A stretch of 64,000 bases of DNA, from the NCBI RefSeq assembly GCF_033958435.1, contig NC_134158.1, positions 10,170,337 through 10,234,336 on the forward strand, written 5' to 3'. Below the pieces are notes generated by a model, which saw nothing but the letters and a program-made list of their open reading frames with translations, ran no database searches and was not told the DNA's origin. A program made the translations under genes and the position numbers. The stretch's first letter is position 1, and each line of letters starts with the position of its first letter. The stretch is from Carettochelys insculpta. Its lineage: Eukaryota; Chordata; Testudines; Carettochelyidae. Of the stretch, positions 11,269 through 21,760 are shown piece after piece.

Positions 11269-12009
11269 AACCACGGCCCGACTCTGCCCTGCCCTGTCCC
11301 GCCCGTCATGCAGGGGAGCAGAACGCGCCGACGCCCTGAAAGACTGGTCTCCAGCCTGGTGAGAAGGAAGGAACTAGGAAGGGCGGGCGTGGAAAGAAGT
11401 GGGGGTGCAAAAGGGCATGGAGACCCCATACTGAGAAGGGAATGGGGGACTCTGAGAGTAACTCCATGCCCCAAAATGAGCACTTCCAGGGAAACCGCCA
11501 AGCAAAGTGAAACTCTGGGCATAATCTATTAAAATTAAAATAAAAAGATCCCTGCTACTGCTGGGAGCCAAAGGGTCACACAGAACCTCTGGCTAGGAGG
11601 GTGGGAGACCCTAGTGGGATACTCTGCACCCTGTAGGCACCACAGTCCTGACTCTACGGCACAGAGCTTGTACGTGCGGTCAGGGTGCGTCAGGTGAGTA
11701 AGTGTGGCCATGTATGTGCTCCTGAAACAAGCTGAGAGGCCGGGGACACCCACAAGCCGCCTGCCTGGTTCAACAGTAAAAGGGCCAAATGGTGTTAACA
11801 GCCTGTTGGGGAGAAAACGCCAGGATTGCCCCTGGAACCGTGCACACCAGAAACCTCTTCTCTCCCTGCCGCACAGCTCCTGAAAGCTCAGAGAAAAAAG
11901 GCCAACCCGGGCGGCCAGCGCTGCTCTGAGGCAGCGGAGAAGGCTGTGCCTTGTATGAAACACCAGCAAACCCTCTGTACGGTGAGACGCTGCTTGATTC
12001 AAACCCTAG

Positions 12010-12350
12010 CTAAGATAGCGAGAGAGAGAAAGCCGGGCTAGTCTATATACGATCAAAAACCAGCAGTCCGGTAGCGCTTTAGGGACTAGCAAAATAATCG
12101 ATTAGGTGATGAGCTTTCGCGGGACAGACCCACTTCTTCAGCCCACAGCCAGACCAGAACAGACTCCATATTTGAGGCACAGAGAAGCAAAAATTGCAAT
12201 CAAGGTGGACATTGCTATTTTCGGTTCTCTGGGTCTGTTCTGGTCTGGCTCTGGTCTGAAGGAGTGGGTCTGCCCCTCGAAAGCTCATCACTTAATACAT
12301 TATTTTGTTAGTCTTTAAAGCGCTACTGGACCACTGGTTCGTTTTGCTCC
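12010..12350. mobile_element. Penelope-like element 3' tails, fold-back pair
   Basis: Two copies of the PLE 3' terminal sequence lie in opposite orientation. The left copy contains gatgagctttcgcgggacag and cccacttcttcag near 12107-12140. The right copy reads ctgaaggagtgggtctgcccc with the remainder of the tail near 12257-12330. The same tail is found at 18.2 and 28.9 kb. No coding part is retained. Confidence 0.75.
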
Positions 12351-13976
12351 TACCTAGGATATTAGGGTTAGAATCAAGTTTTGTTTTATTTCTTCTGCTT
12401 AGCTTCTTGGATCTGTTTGCTATCATTTATAATCACTTGACGTCCATCTTTCTGCACTTAATCATCCTCTTTTAAGTATTACCTTACCCAGTGTGTTTTT
12501 GAGTGAAGCGTTCGGGAGAAAATTTCAGCTCAGTGACCCAGGACTTCTGCACGGTCCTCTGCATGTCCAGGGGAGACAGCTTGGGCAATAAATTCCTAGG
12601 GGTCAAGTTCTGACCAGGGCAGGACGGTGCAGCTCTGGGATCTGAGGCTGGGGAGCTGAGACATTCTTTGGCTGTAGCCTCTCCGGTGCGGGCCGGCCTG
12701 AGCGTTCATGGCGTGGACGGTGGAGCGAGTGTGAGCTTGGAGGGCTTTGCGTCGTCACAACCACACGGTGTGAGGGAACCCAGACTGGTAAAAGGAGGGC
12801 AACCAGATCTCCCCGTCCCAAATACAGGCCAGGGAGCTATGGGGCAAGGGCGGCTCCACCAAGCCCTGGGCAGCCAGGAAGGAGACAGCAGCTGCTGGTC
12901 CCTCCTTCCCCCCAGCCCCGTGGAAGCGACGTGGACGAGGCAGCCACCCACGCTTCCCCGGCTTCCCTGAGGCTCAGGGAAGTGCCCAACCTGCTCTCCA
13001 GCCAGCAGCTCCTGGTGGAAAAGGCCAGCAGGGGAGGGCCCAAATCCAGGACCACGAACCCCCTTTTAAAAGTCAGTTGGGACCCTTCTTGGTATCCCAA
13101 GCACAGGACCGTCCCGCCCGATCCGGACGGATGGTCGCCCTGGGTAAAACAGACGGCTCAGCTGCACCCCAGGTGCAGGTGGCTCCCAAGGGGGAGGTGG
13201 GAAAGCGCTCACGCCTGGTACAGGCTCTTTCTGTGGCACTGGCAGGCAGTAGTCCTCACACACCCGCTTTCTCCTCTCTCTCCCGCTTGTCCCTCCAGGG
13301 CTGGGCAGGAGAGGGGCTGTGGCACTGGGTGGGAGGATGGCAAACAGGGCAGAGTTAAGGAGGCCAAGGCTGCAGGTGCAGGTCGAGTGGCAGCTGGGAC
13401 CCTGCATAGGGTCTCCGGGTGCAGGGCTGTGAACAGAGCCCTGAGCTAAGCCCCATTGTGTGGCTGGGGTCAGCCAGAGCCTTGTGTGCAGGGTGGGAGC
13501 AGAACGGAGTATGGTGGCAGCGGAGCCCTGAGTGCAGGGCTGGGAACGGAGGCCTGAGCACAGAGCCAGAAACAGCCAGAGCCCAGCATGCAGGTCCAGG
13601 AACAGCACCCTGGTGCAGGTCTCACCTCTGGGCCTGCGGCTGCCTGGGCACCGCACGGCAGGTGCTAGCCAACAACGCCCCCATCCCCGGTGCCCCTACT
13701 CCCCACATCTCTGGGTGCCTCTGACAATTGCCCTCAAGCACTTATTTTCAGCCTTTCACTGGCCCAGGCTGGTCGAGCTGGCGGAGAAAACGGGAGCTGG
13801 AAGCCAGACTGTCAGGGCAATCTCGCCTGCCTGGGGAAGGAAGCCGGGAGCAGGGAAACAGCCACATCTTCCCCACAGAAGCCAAATCCCACCTAGGCTT
13901 AGTGTGACACGCTGGGGCAGGACCCCTACTCAAAGCAGCAAGAACAGGCTCCCAAGCGCGAGCAGGTTTCACAGGC
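12351..13976. other. Gene-free stretch between repeats
   Basis: Positions 12351-12600 are AT-rich and look like repeat sequence of unknown type. The remainder is GC-rich with a loose internal repetition (gctgggaac...cctgagc) near 13420-13620. No domain is recognisable. Confidence 0.4.
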
Positions 13977-13982
13977 TTTATT
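13977..13982 (-). terminator. Poly(A) signal for helical gene B
   Basis: TTTATT on the plus strand reads AATAAA on the minus strand, about 1 kb downstream of the stop codon of the 686-aa protein. The interval 13960-14996 would then be its 3' UTR, which includes a MIR fragment. Confidence 0.45.
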
Positions 13983-14702
13983 GAAATTGGTTAATGTGAT
14001 GGCAGGGAGCAGGAAGTCCCAGGCTTGCTCAGGTTCTCTAGGCCTGATGTTTGCAGCGTCCCGCCAGCTGGCAGAATCTCCCCGTGCGCCTGGGGGAAAC
14101 AATTCACAGTGGACGACGCAGCTACCTCCGGCACTGACTTCCTTCAGTGCGGCAGGAGGAATCCTGGGCCAGCGTAAGCTGAGAGGAGTTTGGCCGGCCA
14201 TTGTCCGTGGGGCAGATGGGCCCTGCTCAAGCCACACCTCTGCATGCCTCGTTGCCAAAGGGATTTAGGTTCCTAACAGTGCAGATGGGGCCCACTGGGA
14301 TTCTAAGAGGCTCGGAAGCTGCTTAGGTGCCCGACTCCCCCCTGCAGTCCCCTGGGACTCTCTCTCCGACCCAATTTAAAATCCCGCTCGGTGCTGCTCT
14401 GTCTCCTTAGATGACTACACCCTTTGAACACCAGGCCCTCTACCTCCAGCGAACAAAGTGGGAATCCTGCCTGGGAACCTCCGCTGCTCTAACTTCTAGA
14501 CTCCACTTCCCTCCCAGAGCTATTGGGAGAACCTACCCCTCCAGCCCCACCTCACCTGCCCGGTCTAATTGGTTGGCTCTCTGGTCGACCCCCCAGGGCA
14601 GCACATCAGTGGGAACTTCTCCTGGGTCTGCGCAGTAACTCTCTCTCTCTGCCCCAGGCAGCTCCCTACACGTCCGCCTCTCCACCCTCAGACCGCCCAT
14701 TG

Positions 14703-14832
14703 CTGACATGGGGATAACGATACGGCCCATCTTACAGAGGGGAACCCAAAGCACAGAGAAATAAAGCCACTTGCCCAGGGCCACAGCTGAAGCGGGAGTG
14801 CGGCAGCGTAAAGACTAGAACCCGGGGGTCTG
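14703..14832. repeat. MIR-type SINE fragment
   Basis: The MIR core is readable (ggggaacccaaagcacagag then cacttgcccagggccaca, followed by agaacccgggggtctg). It lies in the probable 3' UTR of the minus-strand helical gene. Confidence 0.75.
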
Positions 14833-14996
14833 TTGTAGCCACACAAAGCGCTTTGACTGCGAGGCTGGCCTGTCCCGAGCTTGGGTCTTGCAAAGCAAAG
14901 ATCATATGTGGAGCAAGGCGAGGTGGGGTTGCAGTTACTGCTTATGAAGACTCCCCACAGCGTTAGCCAGCGGCTGGGACTACCAGTGGCGCATCT

Positions 14997-17057
14997 CTAG
15001 ATGTATTGGTCTTCTTCCTCCGCAGTCAGCTCCTGCATCCCCTGTCGCACTGCTCCCTCAATTGCCTTCTGCTCTTCCATGCTCACTGGGGGCAGCAGGG
15101 CCTTCAGGTCTCTATCAATCGTCTCCACCCGGGCCTCGACACTCCGGTCAAAATCCTCCTTCTTCGCAACTACCAGCTTGTAAATGGCATCGTGGGCCTC
15201 TTCGCAACCTCTCTGTAACGCCTCCCGCTCGCTGATGAAGCTCAGGCTGTTAGGTTCCAGGGCGATCAGTCGCCCCAGGCTGCTCACACGATCCATCAGG
15301 TATTTATTGGACACTTCGGTGTAGGTCTCGGAGATCATGTGCACCAGGTGGGCCACGTTGGAAGCGTTGAACGCCTGGGTGTAGATGGTGTCTATCACAA
15401 AGGATTTGGAGGAATAGTTTCCGATTTTATGAACGTCTGAGACATAGCTCACAAATTCACTGATGTCCCGACTGAGGCAGCAGGCAATCAGGTTGGAGAT
15501 CATCTGGAAGAATCTCACCATCTTCGCCCACTGCTCCTTCACCTTCCCCAGGGCCTTCAGCCCTTCAATCAGCATCGTCCTGGCTGTGTCAAAATCGATG
15601 TGTTGCACCTCGCATTTTGCCATGGTGCACATGAGCTCCATCAGCTCATCGTTCTGCTTCTTGACGTTCTCAACGCTCCTGTGATACTCCTCCCGCGTTT
15701 CCTTCAGCATCGCCCGGCTCTGCTCAACCTTTAAATGTGCATTTTGTATGGCACTGCAGCCTCCTCCTAACTTTTGTTTACTTTCACCCAGATTAGGTGC
15801 TTTGGGGCTGAAGGCAGGAGATCCCAATGAGGATTTACTGAGTGTATCAAATTCTGACGCTGTTTTGTATAAGTGTTTGATCTCTTCAAGCAGCGACTTC
15901 TCTGCTTCCTTTCCCAGGTTTTCGGACAAAGCCATCTTCGCCAGTTGTTCACAAATACGAATGCCGGATGCGCAGATCTCTTGAGCTTTCTCTTTTGGCT
16001 CACACGCCTTTTCTTTTTCTATGCTGCTCTTCATCTCTAGGAACATCGTTTTCAGCCAGTTGGTTCTAATTTCCCCACTTTCCTCACTGACAACTTCCTT
16101 CATGTTGAGGCTAGTGAACTCGTCGGTTAGCTCTTTGAGCTTTGTTGCAAAAGTCAGTAGCATTTCTGACTTTGTAAAGATGTTGCATGTTGATATTATG
16201 CTTCCATCCTCGTAATGCTCTGAGTCATCCCCTCCCCTGCCTTTCCTCTCCCTGAGGATCTTTGATACCATGTTTGGAACCACTGGGGGCCAAGTGGTCA
16301 AACTCTCCACAATGGCCATGCCTACAGCAGTCCACCCTGTGGGGATGGCTTTCATAGCTTCCTTGTACTCGTCAAAGCACTCATTCAGCTTTTGCCCCAT
16401 CTGGCTGTGATATTGCTCAGCCATCTCCTGAGCCTTCCTGGCTGCTTTCTCCTTGATCCTCGCCTGCTCCAGGGCTATCTCGATGTCTTTCAGATCATCC
16501 TCGTAACTCTTCTTGGCGTTCAAGCAGCCCTCCATCAGCTCCCCGATCAGGCTGATGACGCCTGAATACTCGTCCTGCACCTTTTGGGCTAAGTCTCTGC
16601 ACTCATCTGCCATGGCCTTCATGTTCTTCAGCTGACTCGGCAGCAGGGCGCTCACGGTCTCCATGTCCTGGAACAGAATTTTAACAATTGCATTCATCCG
16701 GCCCGGGACACTCATGGAGAGCAGTCGGATCTGATCCATGTTGACGTGTGCGGTGTTAAAGGCGTGCCAGCCTTGGTTACTGACCTGACACAAGCAGGCC
16801 TTGAAGGATTCTGGGTATTTGACGTGCTTGAAGCCGTCCTTAGGAGGGTTCTTATTGATGGAGAAATCCTTCTGCGCTGCTGAAATGAAAACCAGCTGCC
16901 CTAGGATGGCAATGGAGATGGGGGCCGGCATAAGGAACTCCTCCCAGTTGGCGTAGCACTTCATCCTCAACTCCGTCTCCTTCCGCACGTCCTTGGCTTT
17001 GCAGACACTCAGCTCAGCCTTCACCAGCTCTTGGGACTTCCTGTCGTCATGTGCCAT
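14997..17057 (-). CDS. Long alpha-helical protein of unrecognised family, copy B (686 aa)
   Basis: A single long exon. I chose the ATG at 17057 (context ggcacaATGg). The longer frame from 17090 crosses a good acceptor (ctgttctcag), so a 5' UTR intron is likely. Residues 30-130 carry the block shared with copy A (NWEE at 37-40, ESFKACLCQV near 83-92, VPGRM near 118-121). Long amphipathic helices follow at ~125-235. A hydrophobic segment lies at ~237-262 (GWTAVGMAIVESL, then TTWPPVVPNMV), followed by further coiled-coil helices and the conserved C-terminus (VAHLVHMISETY and AIEGAVRQGMQEL). There is no signal peptide. Helix - hydrophobic hairpin - helix resembles the neighbouring two-exon protein, which suggests a locus of related genes. 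The overall fold may be a helical bundle that can contact membranes, but this is inference. The sequence is intact and looks functional. Confidence 0.82.
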   Translation of the reverse strand: MAHDDRKSQELVKAELSVCKAKDVRKETELRMKCYANWEEFLMPAPISIAILGQLVFISAAQKDFSINKNPPKDGFKHVKYPESFKACLCQVSNQGWHAFNTAHVNMDQIRLLSMSVPGRMNAIVKILFQDMETVSALLPSQLKNMKAMADECRDLAQKVQDEYSGVISLIGELMEGCLNAKKSYEDDLKDIEIALEQARIKEKAARKAQEMAEQYHSQMGQKLNECFDEYKEAMKAIPTGWTAVGMAIVESLTTWPPVVPNMVSKILRERKGRGGDDSEHYEDGSIISTCNIFTKSEMLLTFATKLKELTDEFTSLNMKEVVSEESGEIRTNWLKTMFLEMKSSIEKEKACEPKEKAQEICASGIRICEQLAKMALSENLGKEAEKSLLEEIKHLYKTASEFDTLSKSSLGSPAFSPKAPNLGESKQKLGGGCSAIQNAHLKVEQSRAMLKETREEYHRSVENVKKQNDELMELMCTMAKCEVQHIDFDTARTMLIEGLKALGKVKEQWAKMVRFFQMISNLIACCLSRDISEFVSYVSDVHKIGNYSSKSFVIDTIYTQAFNASNVAHLVHMISETYTEVSNKYLMDRVSSLGRLIALEPNSLSFISEREALQRGCEEAHDAIYKLVVAKKEDFDRSVEARVETIDRDLKALLPPVSMEEQKAIEGAVRQGMQELTAEEEDQYI

Positions 17058-17090
17058 TGTGCCGCCAGTAGCCCTGAGAACAGTGTTCAT

Positions 17091-17434
17091 TGTTAATAAA
17101 CGTGCATCTCACGGTGGCACCTAAACAGGATAAAGGCTCCATCAGGCTGGGTGTGGGACATAGAACTTGGAAGGCCGGCCCTAAAACGCCTCAGGGTGGG
17201 ACTGCCAGATGTTCAGAGGTATGTAGGCATCTAATCCTGCCAAGAATCAATAGGAGTTAGGCACCTAAAGACCTTGTAAAACCTGGCCCTGCGTGACTCA
17301 CCCAGGCGGCACATCAGAAGCTTGCATGTGGGTCCCACCTAAAACCACCTGCCTAACCACCGGCCCAGACAACTGCTTCTGTTCATCTCATTGATTTAAA
17401 TTGTAAATTCTCCGGGCACACACCATCTCTCGCT
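17091..17434. other. Upstream region of helical gene B
   Basis: It holds the promoter side of the minus-strand gene. Positions 17220-17320 carry a common sauropsid interspersed repeat motif (gagttaggcacctaaagacc). No other feature is seen. Confidence 0.4.
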
Positions 17435-17437
17435 GTG

Positions 17438-17795
17438 TCTGAGCAGCGCCCGGCCCGACGGGGCCCTGATCTCAGCCGGGGCAGGGACTGTCTCTCGCTG
17501 TGTGTCTGTGCAGCGCCCGGCCCGACGGGGCCCTGATCTCAGCCGGGGCAGGGACTGTCTCTCGCTGTGTGTCTGTGCAGCGCCCGGCCCGACGGGGCCC
17601 TGATCTCAGCCGGGGCAGGGACTGTCTCTCGCTGTGTGTCTGTGCAGCACCCGGCCCGACGGGGCCCTGATCTCAGCCAGGGCAGGGACTGTCTCTCGCT
17701 GTGTGTCTGTGCAGCACCCGGCGCGACGGGGCCCTGATCTCAGCCGGGGCAGGGACTGTCTCTCGCTGTGTGTCTGTGCAGCGCCCGGCCTGACG
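17438..17795. repeat. 67-bp minisatellite, 5 copies (forward)
   Basis: Units begin gggccctgatctcagccggg and recur at 17461, 17528, 17595, 17662 and 17729, exactly 67 bp apart and nearly identical. The same unit is arrayed in reverse orientation at 36343-36900, and single copies occur at ~30432-30472 (reverse) and ~46652-46702 (forward). Confidence 0.95.
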
Positions 17796-18164
17796 TGAAG
17801 GTGGATGCTCTCTTCAGTGGATCAGGGCAAGGTCTAGAGCAGCTGTTCCCAACCTCTTCCAGACGGGGACCCATTTTGACAATTAAGAAAGACCTGGTCA
17901 CCCAAAGCAATTCAGAAACGGGCTTGGGGGGCAGAGCCGTAACCAGCTAATTTTGCGCCTGAGGCAGGAATATAAAATTGTGCCCCGCTCATGTTTATAT
18001 TTCATAGAAAAGGGAAAATAAATTCACCAAATAACACCACGACAGTCCTTATAGTTAACCAGAGTTGTGGTGGTGGACAGACACTGATCCCCAAACCTCC
18101 CCCCCCCCCAGCTCAAACACCACCATCAGGGGCTAGAGGAATCACATGGAGGGGCTAGTAAGAG

Positions 18165-18690
18165 AGGAAGCCGTGCTAGTCTGGACACTACCAAAACAAA
18201 AAGCAGTCAAGTTGCACTTTAAAGACTAGCGAAATAGTTTATTAGGTGATGAGCTTTTGTGGGACAGACCCACTTCTTCAGACCAGAACAGACTCAATAT
18301 TTAAGGCACAGGGAACCAAAAACAGTCAGCAAGGAGGACAAATCAGAAAAAGATAATCAAGGTGAGCAAATCAGAGAGCGGAGGGGTGGGGGGGGGAAGG
18401 TCAAGAATTAGATTGAGCCAAGTGTGCAGACGAGCCCCGAGAGTGACTCAGAAAGTTCCCATCACGATTTAAACCAGGTGTTAATGTGCCGAATTTGAAT
18501 AGAAAAGCCAACTCGGCCGCTTCCCTTTCCAGAACGGAGCGATAATTCCTCTTCAGTAACACACAGGCCTTGATGTTGGTAGAGGAAAGTGCCCGTGATT
18601 CTGTGAGTAACCTGGTTAGGTCGAGTGATGGTATTTCCAGAGACGATATGTGGAGAAAGCTGGCAGCGGGCTTTGTTGCAGGGAAAAGTT
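18165..18690 (-). mobile_element. Penelope-like element, inverted 3' half with internal deletion
   Basis: Read on the minus strand this is the PLE 3' end: part of the coding region (LLKRNYRSVLEREAAELAFL), 3' UTR and terminal tail. It lacks the GIY-YIG core that is present in the sense copy next to it. The junction with the sense copy is near 18690, giving a head-to-head fold-back. Confidence 0.85.
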
Positions 18691-19310
18691 CCTGTTCTCT
18701 CCTACAGACACCTCCCAACCTCATGAGGATCCTCACTAACAGCCACAGCCTATACCCCAAGAACACCAGTCCCGGAACCCTTCCCTGCAACAAAACCCGC
18801 TGCCAGCTTTGTCCACATCTCATCTCTGGAAATACCATCACTGGACCTAACCAGGTTACTCACAGAATCACGGGCACTTTCTCATGCTCCTCTACTAACA
18901 TCATATATGCCATCATGTGCCAACAATGCCCAGGTGCTTCGTATATTGGACGGACTTCTAACTCCCTTAGACAAAGGGCCAACGGGCACAAAACAGACAT
19001 CAAAACACTCCAGATCCACAAACCAGTTAGTCAACATTTTAATGCAATGGGGCCTTCTGTCAATGACCTCAAGGTATGTGTGTTACTGAAGAGGAATTAT
19101 CGCTCCATTCTGGAAAGGGAAGCGGCCGAGCTGGCTTTTCTATTCAAATTCGGCACATTACCACGTGGTTTAAACCGTGATGGGAACTTTCTGAGTCACT
19201 CTAGGGGCTCGTCTGCACACTTGGCTCAATCTAGTTCTTGACCTTCCCCCCCACCCCTCCGCTCTCTGATTTGCTCACCTTGATTATCTTTTTCTGATTT
19301 CTGACCCGCG
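18690..19310 (+). mobile_element. Penelope-like element, 3' coding fragment with GIY-YIG endonuclease
   Basis: Residues encoded at ~18690-19241 include the Cys pair motif CNKTRCQLCPH, then the GIY-YIG nuclease core: NIIYAIMCQQC, SYIGRTSNSLRQRANGHKTD, PVSQHFN and DLKVCVLLKRNYRS. These are hallmarks of Penelope-like retroelements, in which this domain nicks target DNA. The first motif is IIY instead of GIY. The reverse-transcriptase part is absent. The frame is open to a stop at 19239-19241. The 3' UTR is cut off at ~19310, where the 33-bp minisatellite begins, so the terminal tail seen at 28.9 kb is missing. Confidence 0.9.
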
Positions 19311-21168
19311 CCCCCGGCTCCCTCCCGCACACGGGCACCTGCGCCCCCGGCCCCTCCCGCACACGGGCACCTGCGCCCCCGGCTGCACCCCGCACACGGG
19401 CACCCGCGCCCCCGGCTGCACCTCGCACACGGGCACCCGCGCCCCCGGCTCCCTCCCACACACGGGCACCTGCGCCCCCGGCCCCTCCCGCACACGGGCA
19501 CCCGCGCCCCCGGCTCCCTCCCGCACACGGGCACCCGCGCCCCCGGCTGCACCCCGCACACGGGCACCCGCGCCCCCGGCTGCACCCCGCACATGGGCAC
19601 CCGCCCCCCCGACCCGCTCCCGCACACGGGCACCCGCGCCCCCTGCTCCCTCCCGCACACGGGCACCCGCCCCCCCGGCTCCCTCCCGCACACGGGCACC
19701 CGCCCCCCCGGCTCCCTCCCGCACACGGGCACCCGCGCCCCCGGCTCCACCCCGCACACGGGCACCCGCGCCCCCGGCTCCACCCCGCACACGGGCACCC
19801 GCGCCCCCGGCCCCTCCCGCACACGGGCACCCGCGCCCCCGGCTCCCTCCCGCACACGGGCACCCGCGCCCCCGGCTCCCTCCCGCACACGGGCACCCGC
19901 GCCCCCGGCTCCCTCCCGCACACGGGCACCCGCGCCCCCGGCCCCCTCCCGCACACGGGCACCCGCGCCCCCGGCCCCTCCCGCACACGGTCACCCGCCC
20001 CCCCGGCCCCCTCCCGCACACGGGCACCTGCGCCCCCGGCTCCCTCCCGCGCCCCCGGCTCCACCCCGCACACGGGCACCCGCGCCCCCGGCTCCCTCCC
20101 GCACACGGGCACCCGCTCCCCCGGCCCCCTCCCGCACACGGGCACCCGCGCCCCCGGCTCCCTCCCGCACACGGGCACCCGCGCCCCCGGCCCCCTCCCG
20201 CACACGGGCACCCGCGCCCCGACCCGACCCCTCCCGCACACGGGCACCCGCGCCCCCGGCCCCTCCCGCACACGGGCACCCGCGCCCCCGGCCCCTCCCG
20301 CACACGGGCACCCGCGCCCCCGGCTCCACCCCGCACACGGGCACCCGCGCCCCCGGCTCCCTCCCGCACACGGGCACCCGCTCCCCCGGCCCCCTCCCGC
20401 ACACGGGCACCCGCGCCCCCGGCTCCCTCCCGCACACGGGCACCCGCGCCCCCGGCCCCCTCCCGCACACGGGCACCCGCGCCCCGACCCGACCCCTCCC
20501 GCACACGGGCACCCGCCCCCCCGGCCCCTCCCGCACACGGGCACCCGCGCCCGCGGCTCCCTCCCGCACACGGGCACCCGCCCCCCCGGCCCCTCCCGCA
20601 CACGGGCACCCGCCCCCCTGGCCCCTCTCGCACACGGGCACCCGCGCCCCCGGCCCCTCCCGCACACGGTCACCCGCCCCCCCGGCCCCCTCCCGCACAC
20701 GGGCACCCGCGCCCCCGGCTCCCTTCCGCACACGGACACCCGCGCCCCCGGCTCCACCCCGCACACGGGCACCCGCGCCCCCGGCCCCTCCCGCACACGG
20801 TCACCCGCCCCCCCGGCCCCCTCCCGCACACGGGCACCCGCGCCCCCGGCTCCCTTCCGCACACGGACACCCGCGCCCCCGGCTCCACCCCGCACACGGG
20901 CACCCGCTCCCCCGGCCCCCTCCCGCACACGGGCACCCGCGCCCCCGGCTCCCTCCCGCACACGGGCACCCGCGCCCCCGGCCCCTCCCGCACACGGGCA
21001 CCCGCGCCCCCGGCTCCTCCCCGCACACGGGCACCCGCCCCCCCGGCCCCTCCCGCACACGGGCACCCGCGCCCCCGGCTCCTCCCCGCACACGGGCACC
21101 CGCGCCCCTACCCGATCCCTCCCGCACACGGGCAACCGCGCCCCGACCCGACCCCTCCCGCAGACCCC
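19310..21168. repeat. 33-bp GC-rich minisatellite (~1.86 kb)
   Basis: The unit is approximately cccgcacacgggcacccgcg plus cccccggctccct, with 30-36 bp variants, for roughly 55 copies. Because the unit is a multiple of three and lacks stops, very long frames open on both strands (for example 19231-21135 minus and 19593-21176 plus). They translate to simple repeats and I do not call them genes. CpG density is very high. Confidence 0.97.
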
Positions 21169-21169
21169 C

Positions 21170-21760
21170 CGGGTGAGACCCGCGGAGGTTACCGTGCAGG
21201 GGCGGAGGATGTCCCGGCGCGGGGCTGTGCGCTCGCTGCTCCGGGGCCCGGGGAACCCGAGGGCTGGGCTGGGCTGGGCTCCGTGCGGCCAGGGGTGTCC
21301 GATCGGCTTCCGGCGCCGGCGGGTTGCCGGGGCGCAGAGCGCGGAGCGACCTTTTTATGGGGTGGGGGAGCGGGGCGTGGCGGGTCCCCCTCCCCCTTCG
21401 GGGCTCTGCGCTCCGCCAGAGCTCCTCCTATTGGCCGGCGCAGGGGGGGTTGTGCCCCTCCCCACTGCGCCAGGGGGCCGGGGGGCCCCCAGGAGCGGGC
21501 TGGGGCGGAGGGCGGGGGGGTCACCCCGAGCTGGACTGGGGGCGGCCCCTCCCCCCAATTTGGGGGCGGTGGCTGGACAGGCAGCGCCAGGGCTGCGGTG
21601 GGGCCGCCTGGTCTCGGCTCAAAGCTGTTCTCGCCCCACGGCCTCTGCGCCAGGAGCCTCTGTCGGCAGACGTCGCTGGCGGAGGAGACGGCCCCAGAAC
21701 GCGTCTGTCGACAGAGGGTGTCCTCACCCGCAAGCCGCTGAGCCGTTTAACCCGCTCTGT
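21170..21760. promoter_or_regulatory. CpG-rich island-like segment without an identified gene
   Basis: Dense CpG dinucleotides and GC-box-like runs (gggggcggag, ggcgcggggc) continue past the minisatellite. Island-like sequence of this kind often marks a promoter, but no first exon that I recognise follows. The long frame at 21173-21904 has a composition typical of random GC-rich sequence. Confidence 0.4.

Noticed and set aside
19231..21176. Very long frames on both strands (634, 527, 449, 257 and 243 codons)
   Set aside because: They are translations of a 33-bp minisatellite whose unit is a multiple of three and lacks stops; the products are simple Gly/Ala/Arg/Pro repeats with no start context or splice signals.
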